Assembly: GCA_900120415.1 (NCBI GenBank)
Contig: FQLW01000005.1
Coordinates: 248,001-312,000, forward strand
DNA: 64,000 nt
DNA from: Urmitella timonensis
GTDB lineage: Bacteria; Actinomycetota; Actinomycetes; Actinomycetales; Actinomycetaceae
Direction: 5' to 3'
The notes under the pieces are model-generated. The model had not been told where the DNA came from, did not search any database, and saw only the letters and a list, made by a program, of their open reading frames with translations. Below, piece after piece: positions 36,607-44,575 of the stretch; position 1 is the stretch's first letter, and the number at the start of each line of letters is the position of its first letter. The position numbers and the translations under genes were made by a program.

Positions 36607-36789
36607 ATGGTTCAAGAACAAATAAATGCCCCCGGCGGGAAGGGCGAAAACAGCGAGCAAGATTCGCTAAACGGTCAAGCACAGATAAACGTACCCGCTA
36701 TTGACGCCCTCTTAGAGCAGATAGATACGGTACTACAAACCGATGCGCAAGCCTTCGTAGAGGGCTTTGTACAAAAGGGCGGACAGTAA
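36607..36789 (+). CDS. pup: Prokaryotic ubiquitin-like protein Pup
   Basis: Pup is a small, mostly disordered modifier ligated to lysines of target proteins. The 60-residue product begins MVQEQINAPGGKG and has the conserved C-terminal helix IDALLEQIDTVLQTDAQAFV that binds the ARC coiled coil. It ends VQKGGQ, so the last residue is Gln and needs deamidation by Dop before ligation. AGGAGG lies just before the start. pafA begins two bases after the stop. Confidence 0.95.
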   Translation: MVQEQINAPGGKGENSEQDSLNGQAQINVPAIDALLEQIDTVLQTDAQAFVEGFVQKGGQ

Positions 36790-36791
36790 CC

Positions 36792-38168
36792 TTGCGAAGA
36801 ATTTTCGGGATTGAAACCGAGTACGGTATTACCTGCGCTGTCTCCAAAGGACACGCTCCTTTAGATGCGGAACAGGCAGCCCGCCGCCTCTTTAAACCGG
36901 TAGTTAATCGCCACCGCTCCTCCAATGTATTTTTAGGAAATGGAGGTCGCCTCTACCTGGATGTAGGTTCCCATCCCGAATATGCCACTGCCGAATGCGA
37001 TAATCTACGCGATCTCTTGGCGCAAGACAATGCCGGTCAGGCACTTTTTGCTGATTTACTGGCGAAAATAAACCAAGAACTGAAAACTGAGGGAATCGAT
37101 GGGCGCATTCATCTTTTCAAAAACAATCTTGACTCCCAGGGGAACTCCTGCGGATGTCATGAAAACTATCTTTTGCATCGCTCCGCTGATTTCATGGGCA
37201 TGGCCGATGGACTAATTACCTTTTTTATAACCCGGCAAATACTGGTGGGAGCCGGGATGGTAGACGAAAACGGCGGCTATCATTTTTCACAGCGCGCCGA
37301 TCAAATCTATGACCCGATTTCGGCTGCCACCACCAGGGCACGCCCTATTATTAACACCAGAGATGAACCGCTCGCGGACTCGAACCAGTATCGCCGGATG
37401 CACGTAATCGTTGGCGACTCCAATATCTGTCAAGCCACCACTGCCCTGAAAGTGGGGATGACTATTGCTTTACTTGATGCGCTTGATTGTTCCTTGACCT
37501 TGAATGATTTGGCGGTGGCAGACCCGATGAACGCGATTCGCGATATTAACGCTGATTTATCGGGGCTGACTGTGTTACAGCTGAAACAGGGCGGTTCTGC
37601 AAGCGCAGTTCAGATTCAAAACTCCATCTATCAGCGAGTGATGAATACTTTAAGTGATGCGGGGCAATTGGAAGCCACCAGTGAACGAATAACGGTCGCG
37701 GGATTTGATCCTTTAGAACTATGGGGTAGGGCGCTCAAATGTTTTGAAACCCAAGACTTCAGCCAGGTAAATACTGAGCTTGATTGGGTTATAAAGAAGA
37801 ATCTTTTGGAGCAAAACGCTAAGCGCCTGCAAGTAGCTATGAATTCTTCGGTGATTTCCCGCCTGGATTTGGCCTATCACGATATTGGTTCTAAAGGTTT
37901 ATCGCCCGCCTTAGAAGCTGCCGGTTTGATGCGTCAGCTAATCCCACTCAAAGAGATTGAGACTGCAAAAACCTATCCTCCCGCCACTACCAGGGCAAAT
38001 ATCCGGGGCGCGATTTTGCGGGCGGCAGCCAAACAGCGCAAAGATGTTTCTGTGGACTGGCTGCACGTACGAATTAATGAATCTAAACTTCCTACTGTTA
38101 CCTTGGGCGATCCTTTTGCCAGTGAGGGGCAAGTTTTAGATAAGCTGCTGGGGGAGCTGCAGGAATGA
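36792..38168 (+). CDS. pafA: Pup ligase PafA
   Basis: PafA joins the C-terminal Glu of Pup to target lysines using ATP. The 458-residue protein has the ligase-type start RRIFGIETEYGIT, LYLDVGSHPEYAT with the catalytic Asp, FKNNLDSQGNSCGCHENYLL and INTRDEPLADS. The start is TTG at 36792, two bases after pup, with AAAGGGCGGA inside the end of pup as a possible ribosome site; other starts would cut the family N-terminus. The stop overlaps the start of the FKBP-like gene (ATGA), so the two are translationally coupled. Confidence 0.95.
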   Translation: MRRIFGIETEYGITCAVSKGHAPLDAEQAARRLFKPVVNRHRSSNVFLGNGGRLYLDVGSHPEYATAECDNLRDLLAQDNAGQALFADLLAKINQELKTEGIDGRIHLFKNNLDSQGNSCGCHENYLLHRSADFMGMADGLITFFITRQILVGAGMVDENGGYHFSQRADQIYDPISAATTRARPIINTRDEPLADSNQYRRMHVIVGDSNICQATTALKVGMTIALLDALDCSLTLNDLAVADPMNAIRDINADLSGLTVLQLKQGGSASAVQIQNSIYQRVMNTLSDAGQLEATSERITVAGFDPLELWGRALKCFETQDFSQVNTELDWVIKKNLLEQNAKRLQVAMNSSVISRLDLAYHDIGSKGLSPALEAAGLMRQLIPLKEIETAKTYPPATTRANIRGAILRAAAKQRKDVSVDWLHVRINESKLPTVTLGDPFASEGQVLDKLLGELQE

Positions 38169-39256
38169 ATATGGACAATCAACCGCCGGTTAAGGATTCT
38201 GAGTACCTGCCCGAGGACGAATCCAAAGCTCCCCAGACCTCGGAAACTATTTTTGGCTCCCCGCTTCCGCAACCAACCCCGCTTACCCCGCCTAAACGTC
38301 CTCACCTTTCCCCACTTAAGGTGAACTATCGCCGTTTTCCCTCCAGAAAAGCTGAGGTATCCGCAAAAAAGCCCTCCGCGTCCTTACATATTTTGAAATG
38401 GTGGTCAGCTTTAGTGGCGATAGCTGTGGTAGCTGCACTGGTAATTTCCGGGTTTTACCTGTGGGAAGCATATCGCATAGAGGCTACGACCGGAGTATCT
38501 ACCGAGTTAAAAATCAGCGGTAACCTGGGGGAACAACCGGTGCTTGAACTGGAAGGACAGTTGCCTTTTACCTTACCGAAATCTCACGCCGTGATTACTG
38601 GCACCGGTCCGCTGGTGCAGCAAAACAGCGACGTGCGAGTAATGGTCAGTGTCTTTGAAGGCGATACCGGCAAGTTTGCTTGTAAGAACGGGAAACCGCA
38701 TCTGTACGCTGGTAAAGCTAATGCCCAAACTCTGCCGGGAGGACTTTTATCGGAGGTAGTAGATAAGCGCGAAGGAACTCGCTTAGTTCTGCGCCGTCCA
38801 GCCAGTAATAGCAACGGGAAAACAGCTATGGAAATTGATGTTATCGATATTTTGCCTACCGCGGTTTACGCTACCGACATCAAAATTCCGCAGCCTGCGG
38901 GGGTCAGTTTTAGCTTCCCACAAGGGCTACCCAAATTTGAGGCAGCCTCACAAACTCGTCCTAAAGAAGCAGCTACTTACGTATTGGTTCCCGGTAACGC
39001 CGAGCAGCTAAATCCAAAGAAAAAGGTGATAGCCCAATACGGGGTGTGGGAACTGGATTCGGGCAAGAATCGGGTCTACACCTGGGGAAAGACCGGCCCG
39101 CAGGAAATCTTGGGGGACAGCATTTACCAGTCGCTTGCCGAGCAGCTCACCGATTTGCGCGTAAATTCGCGGATTTTGGCGATTATTCCTGCCGATCAGG
39201 CCACGGGAGATAGTGCTTTAGCTGTGGTGATGGATGTTTTAGCAGCTGGGGAATGA
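38165..39256 (+). CDS. Membrane-anchored degenerate FKBP-like protein
   Basis: This 363-residue protein has a Pro-rich cytoplasmic head (1-75), one membrane helix (about 78-100, WWSALVAIAVVAALVISGFY) and an extracytoplasmic part. That part seems to hold two FKBP-like domains, each ending in the family pattern of a Pro/Gly strand plus closing beta strand: RLVLRRPASN...AMEIDVIDILP and RILAIIPADQATGDSALAVVMDVL. Aromatic active-site residues of FKBP isomerases are not clearly kept, so enzyme activity is doubtful. FKBP-type genes commonly follow pafA in actinobacteria, which supports the call. It overlaps pafA by four bases. Confidence 0.7.
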   Translation: MNMDNQPPVKDSEYLPEDESKAPQTSETIFGSPLPQPTPLTPPKRPHLSPLKVNYRRFPSRKAEVSAKKPSASLHILKWWSALVAIAVVAALVISGFYLWEAYRIEATTGVSTELKISGNLGEQPVLELEGQLPFTLPKSHAVITGTGPLVQQNSDVRVMVSVFEGDTGKFACKNGKPHLYAGKANAQTLPGGLLSEVVDKREGTRLVLRRPASNSNGKTAMEIDVIDILPTAVYATDIKIPQPAGVSFSFPQGLPKFEAASQTRPKEAATYVLVPGNAEQLNPKKKVIAQYGVWELDSGKNRVYTWGKTGPQEILGDSIYQSLAEQLTDLRVNSRILAIIPADQATGDSALAVVMDVLAAGE

Positions 39257-39374
39257 TACTGTTTAACAGCTTTTCTTCGCCATCTATTGCGTTTTAAGTC
39301 CAAGATAAGACGGTTTTTGCTGCCTGAGGTAAGAGTTTTTTACACTGAAAACATAGACTCGGCAAGGAGGGAAA

Positions 39375-40145
39375 ATGGCGGTAGCGATTCGGGTTATTCC
39401 CTGCCTGGATGTAGACCAATCTCGGGTGGTTAAAGGGGTAAACTTTCAAAATTTGCGTGACGCTGGCGACCCGGTGGAACTCGCTGCGCATTACACTGTC
39501 GAGGGCGCAGACGAAATCACTTTCCTAGATGTTTCGGCTTCCAAAGAGGGACGCGCAACTATGGTGCAGACGGTGCAACGCTGCTCGGAGCAAGTTTTTG
39601 TGCCCCTGACTGTGGGCGGGGGAGTGCGTTCAGTGGCAGATGTGGAACAGCTCCTGGGTGCGGGGGCTGACAAAGTGGGGGTTAATACTGCCGCGATTGC
39701 CGACCCGAATCTTGTCGATAGGATTGCGAAGCGTTTCGGTAATCAAGTCTTGGTTATTTCCGTTGATGCTCGGCGCTGCCCTGACGGAGTGGAAACCGCT
39801 AGCGGATTTGAACTTACCACTCATGGGGGAACTCGTTCTACCGGTATTGATGCTTTGCGCTGGTGCAGCGAAGTCACCTCCCGTGGAGCCGGAGAAATCC
39901 TGCTGAACTCTATGGATGCTGATGGGGTGAGGACGGGGTTTGATTTAGAAATGTTGGGGCAGGTGCGCTCGCGGGTATCCGTTCCTTTAATTGCTTCGGG
40001 GGGTGCGGGCAAGGTTGAACATTTTGTCGAAGCGGCGCATGCCGGGGCGGACGCGGTGTTGGCGGCCAGTGTTTTCCATTTCGGTCATTTAACCATAGCG
40101 CAGGTTAAATCGGCGTTAAGGGAAGCGGGGTACGAGGTTCGATGA
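39375..40145 (+). CDS. hisF: Imidazole glycerol phosphate synthase, cyclase subunit
   Basis: HisF is the (beta/alpha)8 cyclase subunit that, with glutaminase HisH, makes imidazole glycerol phosphate and AICAR in histidine biosynthesis. The 256-residue protein has [18 protein letters not shown] with the catalytic Asp, [17 protein letters not shown] with the second Asp, and [22 protein letters not shown] lies before ATG. It overlaps hisI by four bases. hisH and hisA are not in this window, so the pathway genes are split. Confidence 0.96.
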   Translation: MAVAIRVIPCLDVDQSRVVKGVNFQNLRDAGDPVELAAHYTVEGADEITFLDVSASKEGRATMVQTVQRCSEQVFVPLTVGGGVRSVADVEQLLGAGADKVGVNTAAIADPNLVDRIAKRFGNQVLVISVDARRCPDGVETASGFELTTHGGTRSTGIDALRWCSEVTSRGAGEILLNSMDADGVRTGFDLEMLGQVRSRVSVPLIASGGAGKVEHFVEAAHAGADAVLAASVFHFGHLTIAQVKSALREAGYEVR

Positions 40146-40519
40146 ATGGGCAGAGTTTAGATCCCCAGCTGGCTGCTCGGTTAAAACGTGATGAGGCAGG
40201 GCTCGTGTGTGCGGTGATTCAAGACCATCAAAATGGGCAGGTTTTGATGGTGGGTTATATGGATGATGAGGCGTTAAGCCGCACCCTCACCAGTGGTCGT
40301 GTGACTTTCTGGTCGCGTTCTCGCCGTGAATATTGGCGTAAAGGAGATACCTCGGGTCACGCACAGTATGTTAAAGGAGTTCAGATTGATTGTGACGGGG
40401 ATGCGTTGCTAGTGCAGGTAGAACAAGTTGGTGCTGCCTGTCATACCGGTAAGCGGAGCTGCTTTGAATCCGGGGGGAGCTTGCCCGCACGGATTGGCAA
40501 GCGCCCAGATACTAGATAG
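40142..40519 (+). CDS. hisI: Phosphoribosyl-AMP cyclohydrolase
   Basis: HisI hydrolyses phosphoribosyl-AMP in histidine biosynthesis. The 125-residue single-domain enzyme has [31 protein letters not shown], and the metal-binding [12 protein letters not shown] and [11 protein letters not shown] blocks, so the Zn/Mg ligands are intact. No HisE domain is fused. It overlaps hisF (ATGA), giving a coupled pair. Confidence 0.95.
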   Translation: MNGQSLDPQLAARLKRDEAGLVCAVIQDHQNGQVLMVGYMDDEALSRTLTSGRVTFWSRSRREYWRKGDTSGHAQYVKGVQIDCDGDALLVQVEQVGAACHTGKRSCFESGGSLPARIGKRPDTR

Positions 40520-40572
40520 GGTTTTGGCTTCGGGAGGCAAAAACGTACCATGACCTTAGAGGTGATGCTCTA

Positions 40573-41415
40573 ATGAACGCTCTGGAACGCCTATTGGCGG
40601 GGGTGCGCAAAGAGGTTGCGCGACGTGAATCTGAGGTCAGTTTTACTGAAATTAAAAAGCTGGCTGCTCAGCGTCCTACTCCCAAAGATGGGGTGCGGGC
40701 GTTACGTACCGAGGGCGCAGTTTCGGTAATCGCAGAGATAAAACGGGCTACCCCAGGGGAGGGTTTTCTTAGGGAATTGCCCGATGTGGCAGCTCTGGCG
40801 CGTGCCTATCAGGCGGGGGGAGCCTCCGTAATCTCGGTTTCGACTGAAAAGAACTTTTTTTGTGGCTCTATCGAGGATTTAGTACAGGTTCGGGGCGCAG
40901 TTGAAGTCCCGGTACTCTATAAGGATTTTGTGCTAACTCCCTATCAGGTGCATGAGGCTCGCGCCCTGGGGGCTGATTTGGTTTTGATTCTGCAAACTTT
41001 AGCTGAACAAAATGTGGTAACTTCCCTGGTAGAGCGGGCTCATTCTTTGGGACTCACCGCTATTGTCGAGGTGCATTCGCGTTTAGAGGCTTTCCGCGCC
41101 CTTGACGCGGGAGCTCGGGTAATTGGGGTTAATGCGCAAGATCTTAGAACCCTTGATTTTAATATGGAGAATTTTGCTCAAATAGTTGATGTAATCCCCG
41201 AAGAGGTGGTGGCGGTGGCAGAATCCGGGGTGGCGAGGCCGCATGACGTGTTTAATTATGCCCAGCAGGGTGCAGATGCAGTATTAATTGGTTCGGCATT
41301 GGTAAAGTCGAATGACCCGCAATCTTTGGTGGCAGAAATGGTGGCTGCCGGTTCTCATCCGGCCTTGGCTATTTCTCGCAAATCGCGGGTTAGTAAGGAT
41401 TATCAGCGCGACTAG
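40573..41415 (+). CDS. trpC: Indole-3-glycerol phosphate synthase
   Basis: TrpC closes the indole ring in tryptophan biosynthesis. The 280-residue protein has VIAEIKRATPGEGFL with catalytic Glu/Lys, VSVSTEKNFFCGS-like, PVLYKDFVLTPYQVHEARALG, IVEVHS, VIGVNAQDLRTLDFN and VAVAESGVA, all normal. GAGGTGA precedes the ATG. It lies between his and lgt genes, a common actinobacterial order (his-trpC-lgt). Other trp genes are not in the window. Confidence 0.95.
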   Translation: MNALERLLAGVRKEVARRESEVSFTEIKKLAAQRPTPKDGVRALRTEGAVSVIAEIKRATPGEGFLRELPDVAALARAYQAGGASVISVSTEKNFFCGSIEDLVQVRGAVEVPVLYKDFVLTPYQVHEARALGADLVLILQTLAEQNVVTSLVERAHSLGLTAIVEVHSRLEAFRALDAGARVIGVNAQDLRTLDFNMENFAQIVDVIPEEVVAVAESGVARPHDVFNYAQQGADAVLIGSALVKSNDPQSLVAEMVAAGSHPALAISRKSRVSKDYQRD

Positions 41416-41426
41416 AAAGTTTTGGA

Positions 41427-42308
41427 ATGAATCCGTTTTTTATTCCGTCACCCTCCCAGGGAGTTTGGTATTTAGGTCCGCTCCCTATCCGTGCCTATGC
41501 TTTGGCTATTTTGTTGGGGATTTTTTTGGCTTGTCTTTGGGCCTCTCGGCGCTATCAGGCACGGGGTGGAAATCCGGATTTGATTGTAGATTTGGCGCTG
41601 TGGGTTATTCCAATTGGGATTGTTGGGGCACGTATTTATCATGTCTGTACCAAGTGGCAGGACTATTTTGGTCCGCACGGTGACCCCAGTGAAATTCCTA
41701 TGATTTGGCATGGAGGCCTGGGGATTTGGGGCGGTGTATTGGCTGGGAGCCTCACTGCTTGCCTGGTGCTTCGCTATCGGGGTCTAAAGGTTGCTCCGGT
41801 GGCAGATGCGATTGCCCCAACTATTTTGTTGGGACAGGTTTTTGGTCGTATCGGTAACTATTTCAACCAGGAGCTTTTTGGTCGCCCCACCACTTTGCCC
41901 TGGGGTTTAGAAATTGATTTATCGCATCGACCTTTTGGTTTTGAACAATACGCGACTTTTCACCCCACTTTTCTATATGAAATGTTGTGGAATCTGGCAG
42001 CTATAGCGGCACTTATCTGGATAGAGAGACGTTTTCACCCTCGTGGGGGAATGATGATGGGATTCTATCTTTGTGCCTACAGTATTGGGCGCTTTTGGGT
42101 AGAGAACTTGCGTATTGATCAGGCTAATCACTTCTTAGGCTTACGTCTTAACGTCTGGACTTCACTAGTGGTGTTTGGTTTGGGGATTCTCCTTATCATC
42201 TGGTGCAATCGGAAAAATTTTGATCGTATAGAGCCCTCGTCCTCGCAAGAAGGGAAGGGATTTACTGGAGCAGGTAAAACCGAAAACGCGGAGAGTGCGG
42301 GGCTATAA
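41427..42308 (+). CDS. lgt: Prolipoprotein diacylglyceryl transferase
   Basis: Lgt adds diacylglycerol to the lipobox Cys of lipoprotein precursors; it is an integral membrane enzyme. The 293-residue protein has PIRAYALAILLGIFLA, the WHGGLGIWGGVLAG motif, and the signature GRIGNYFNQELFGRPT with conserved Arg and Asn, followed by HPTFLYEMLWNL. About seven membrane helices are visible. The last approximately 35 residues are a polar Ser/Gly/Glu tail. It starts 11 bases after trpC. Confidence 0.95.
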   Translation: MNPFFIPSPSQGVWYLGPLPIRAYALAILLGIFLACLWASRRYQARGGNPDLIVDLALWVIPIGIVGARIYHVCTKWQDYFGPHGDPSEIPMIWHGGLGIWGGVLAGSLTACLVLRYRGLKVAPVADAIAPTILLGQVFGRIGNYFNQELFGRPTTLPWGLEIDLSHRPFGFEQYATFHPTFLYEMLWNLAAIAALIWIERRFHPRGGMMMGFYLCAYSIGRFWVENLRIDQANHFLGLRLNVWTSLVVFGLGILLIIWCNRKNFDRIEPSSSQEGKGFTGAGKTENAESAGL

Positions 42309-42398
42309 AACTCTCAGATTGTCCCGCTACTAACTGGCTAACTGAGATTTTTATCTGCTCTAGGTGGAAAGGACGCAGGAACTAGATAGGATAGAGGT

Positions 42399-43844
42399 AT
42401 GCGCAGAGCGAAGATTGTTTGTACTTTAGGACCGGCGACGAATTCTCCGTCTCAAATCAAAAAACTGGCTGAGGCCGGTATGAACGTGGCTCGGATTAAC
42501 CGATCCCATGGTTCTCAAGAGGAAGCGGAAGAAACTATTTCCAATATTCGACAGATGGCGTTACAAAGCGGGAAAGCTATCGCGGTTTTGGTTGATTTAC
42601 AAGGTCCCAAAATTCGTTTAGAGACTTTCGCTGCTGGCCCGCAAACTTTAGAAAAGGGCGATACTTTCACGATTACCACTCGTGATGTTCCGGGTAATCA
42701 GGAAATAGTGGGAACCACTTTCAAGGGTTTACCTGGCGATTGCAGTCCTGGTGACACCTTGTTAATTGATGATGGAAATGTGCAAGTTCGGGTTAAAGAA
42801 GTAACCGAGACGGACGTAATTACCCAGGTAGAAGTACCGGGGGTGGTTTCTGACCACAAGGGACTGAACTTGCCAGGGGTCGCGGTTTCGGTTCCGGCAT
42901 TATCGCCTAAAGATGAAGATGATTTGCGCTGGGCTCTTAAACAGGGAGCCGATATTATTGCCCTGTCTTTTGTGCGCAGCGCCGATGATTTTGCCGATGT
43001 GAAGCGGATTATGGACGAAGAAGGTATCCAGATTCCGGTTATCGCCAAGATTGAAAAACCGCAAGCAGTCGAGCATCTAGTGGAAATTATTCAAGCTTTT
43101 GATGGCATTATGGTTGCTCGCGGTGACTTGGGGGTTGAAATGCCGCTCGAGGCAGTACCTCTGGTTCAAAAAAGGGCGATTGAACTGGCTCGGCGCTACG
43201 CGAAGCCAGTTATTGTTGCCACTCAGGTTTTTGACTCTATGATTCACAATCCTCGTCCTACCCGCGCCGAGGCCTCTGACTGCGCTAACGCTATCCTTGA
43301 TGGGGCAGACGCGGTTATGCTTTCGGGGGAAACCTCAGTGGGGGCTTACCCGATTGAGGCTGTTCGTTTGATGGCTTCCGTGATTTGTAATGTAGAAGAA
43401 AATGGTGGTGACCGGATTGCACCGCTTAGCACCTATACTCATGATCGCGCTGGGGTGTTATCGGTTTCGGCGGCTAGAGCAGCTGAAATGTTGGATTTGA
43501 AGTTCATGATTGCTTTTACGCAATACGGAAAAACTGCACGTACTATGTCGCGTTTGCGTTCTCCTATTCCCATGTTGGCTTTTACTCCTCTAGAATCCAC
43601 CCGTAACCAGTTAGCTGTTTCTTGGGGAATTAACACTTATCGAGTGCCTAATGTTTCCCATACTGATGATATGGTATGGCAGGTTGACCAGGTATTACAG
43701 GCTCAGAATCTTGCAGAGCGGGGAGATAAAGTAATAATCATTGGCGGGATGCCTCCCGGGGTACCCGGGTCTACTAACTTTATGCGGATTCACACGGTAG
43801 GGTTAGAGGCTGATTATCGTCAAGCTACTACCCCCAGCGTTTAG
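42399..43844 (+). CDS. pyk: Pyruvate kinase
   Basis: Pyruvate kinase makes ATP and pyruvate from phosphoenolpyruvate. The 481-residue protein has MNVARINRSHGSQEE, LVDLQGPKIRLETF, the active-site segment IPVIAKIEKPQAVEHL, MVARGDLGVEMP, and the substrate/metal site KPVIVATQVFDSMIHNPRPT. ATQVFDSM replaces the usual ATQMLESM, a common variant. TAGGAT (42387-42392) ends seven bases before the ATG; the AGAGG next to the start is too close to act as a ribosome site, so the mRNA is probably leaderless. Confidence 0.96.
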   Translation: MRRAKIVCTLGPATNSPSQIKKLAEAGMNVARINRSHGSQEEAEETISNIRQMALQSGKAIAVLVDLQGPKIRLETFAAGPQTLEKGDTFTITTRDVPGNQEIVGTTFKGLPGDCSPGDTLLIDDGNVQVRVKEVTETDVITQVEVPGVVSDHKGLNLPGVAVSVPALSPKDEDDLRWALKQGADIIALSFVRSADDFADVKRIMDEEGIQIPVIAKIEKPQAVEHLVEIIQAFDGIMVARGDLGVEMPLEAVPLVQKRAIELARRYAKPVIVATQVFDSMIHNPRPTRAEASDCANAILDGADAVMLSGETSVGAYPIEAVRLMASVICNVEENGGDRIAPLSTYTHDRAGVLSVSAARAAEMLDLKFMIAFTQYGKTARTMSRLRSPIPMLAFTPLESTRNQLAVSWGINTYRVPNVSHTDDMVWQVDQVLQAQNLAERGDKVIIIGGMPPGVPGSTNFMRIHTVGLEADYRQATTPSV

Positions 43845-43872
43845 TTTTTTCTACAGTCAGCTATACTAGGTC

Positions 43873-43902
43873 TTGACAGGTCTATAGTCCCGGTAATAGG
43901 GT
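43873..43902 (+). promoter_or_regulatory. Candidate promoter TTGACA-N18-TAGGGT
   Basis: A perfect -35 hexamer TTGACA (43873-43878) is followed after 18 bases by TAGGGT (43897-43902). Transcription would start near 43909, giving a leader of about 155 bases to the small gene at 44064. The leader holds a 9-bp hairpin (CCAGCTTTT 43914-43922 with AAAAGCTGG 43934-43942) and a 14-bp palindrome (43994-44007). Confidence 0.55.
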
Positions 43903-44063
43903 TTAGGACTTGTCCAGCTTTTTGCAGTTTGTTAAAAGCTGGGTTTCTGGGCTGTGTTTCGGCATTATCCAGATAACTGAAATATAGGGTTTTTAACCCC
44001 GGGGTTACCGGTGCGAACAATGTGCCAACCCCGTGAGAAGAAGAAGTGAATGGAGTATCAAAA

Positions 44064-44270
44064 ATGGAAAAAATTAACATTGTTGAGATTGGCACTGGTC
44101 GTCAAGCAAATAATCTGCTGGTGAATTCGATATCTGATGCCATCAGTCCTTGGTTTGCAGATGTTTACCAGGATTGCCAGGTTCGTGAAGCGATTGCAGG
44201 TTTAGCAGATGAGGCTTTACGTCCGCGTGCTGCCCAGTATTTGGGTTTGCAACTTGACCAGGCTGCCTAG
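44064..44270 (+). CDS. Small hypothetical protein (68 residues)
   Basis: I do not recognise this protein (MEKINIVEIGTGRQANNLLV at the start). It looks soluble and helical, with no membrane segment, and has one Cys in VYQDCQVREAI. The ATG at 44064 has GGAG eight bases upstream; an in-frame GTG at 44046 would add six residues. A strong-looking promoter and a terminator (44323) frame it as its own transcription unit, which is the main reason to believe it is real. Confidence 0.6.
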   Translation: MEKINIVEIGTGRQANNLLVNSISDAISPWFADVYQDCQVREAIAGLADEALRPRAAQYLGLQLDQAA

Positions 44271-44322
44271 AGCATTGCTGGTTATCGGGCGAGGATATAT
44301 CTTGCCCTCTATTTCTAGCAAA

Positions 44323-44364
44323 AGGTTTCCCGCCAGGGATTTATCCTAGCGGGAAACCTGCTTT
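44323..44364 (+). terminator. Rho-independent terminator after the 68-residue gene
   Basis: AGGTTTCCCGC (44323-44333) pairs with GCGGGAAACCT (44349-44359) and is followed by GCTTTTTC. The remaining 210 bases up to the surface-protein gene hold no gene; an upstream promoter is expected there but I see no clear one. Confidence 0.88.
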
Positions 44365-44575
44365 TTCTTTATCCCTAATTGCATTGGGCATTTACCCATT
44401 GCTTTCCTACCTAGCTCTTTTAGGGGCTAAGAGACTTCGGTTTCGGCACGCTAGGGTTTGGCGTTTAGGTGTTATTACTAATACTCAGTGTCATCGCCCA
44501 GATGCTATTTGCTAGTATGGGGCGGTAACTGTTTACGCAAAACTATGATGAGTTTTCTTAGTCAGAAAGGTTGAC

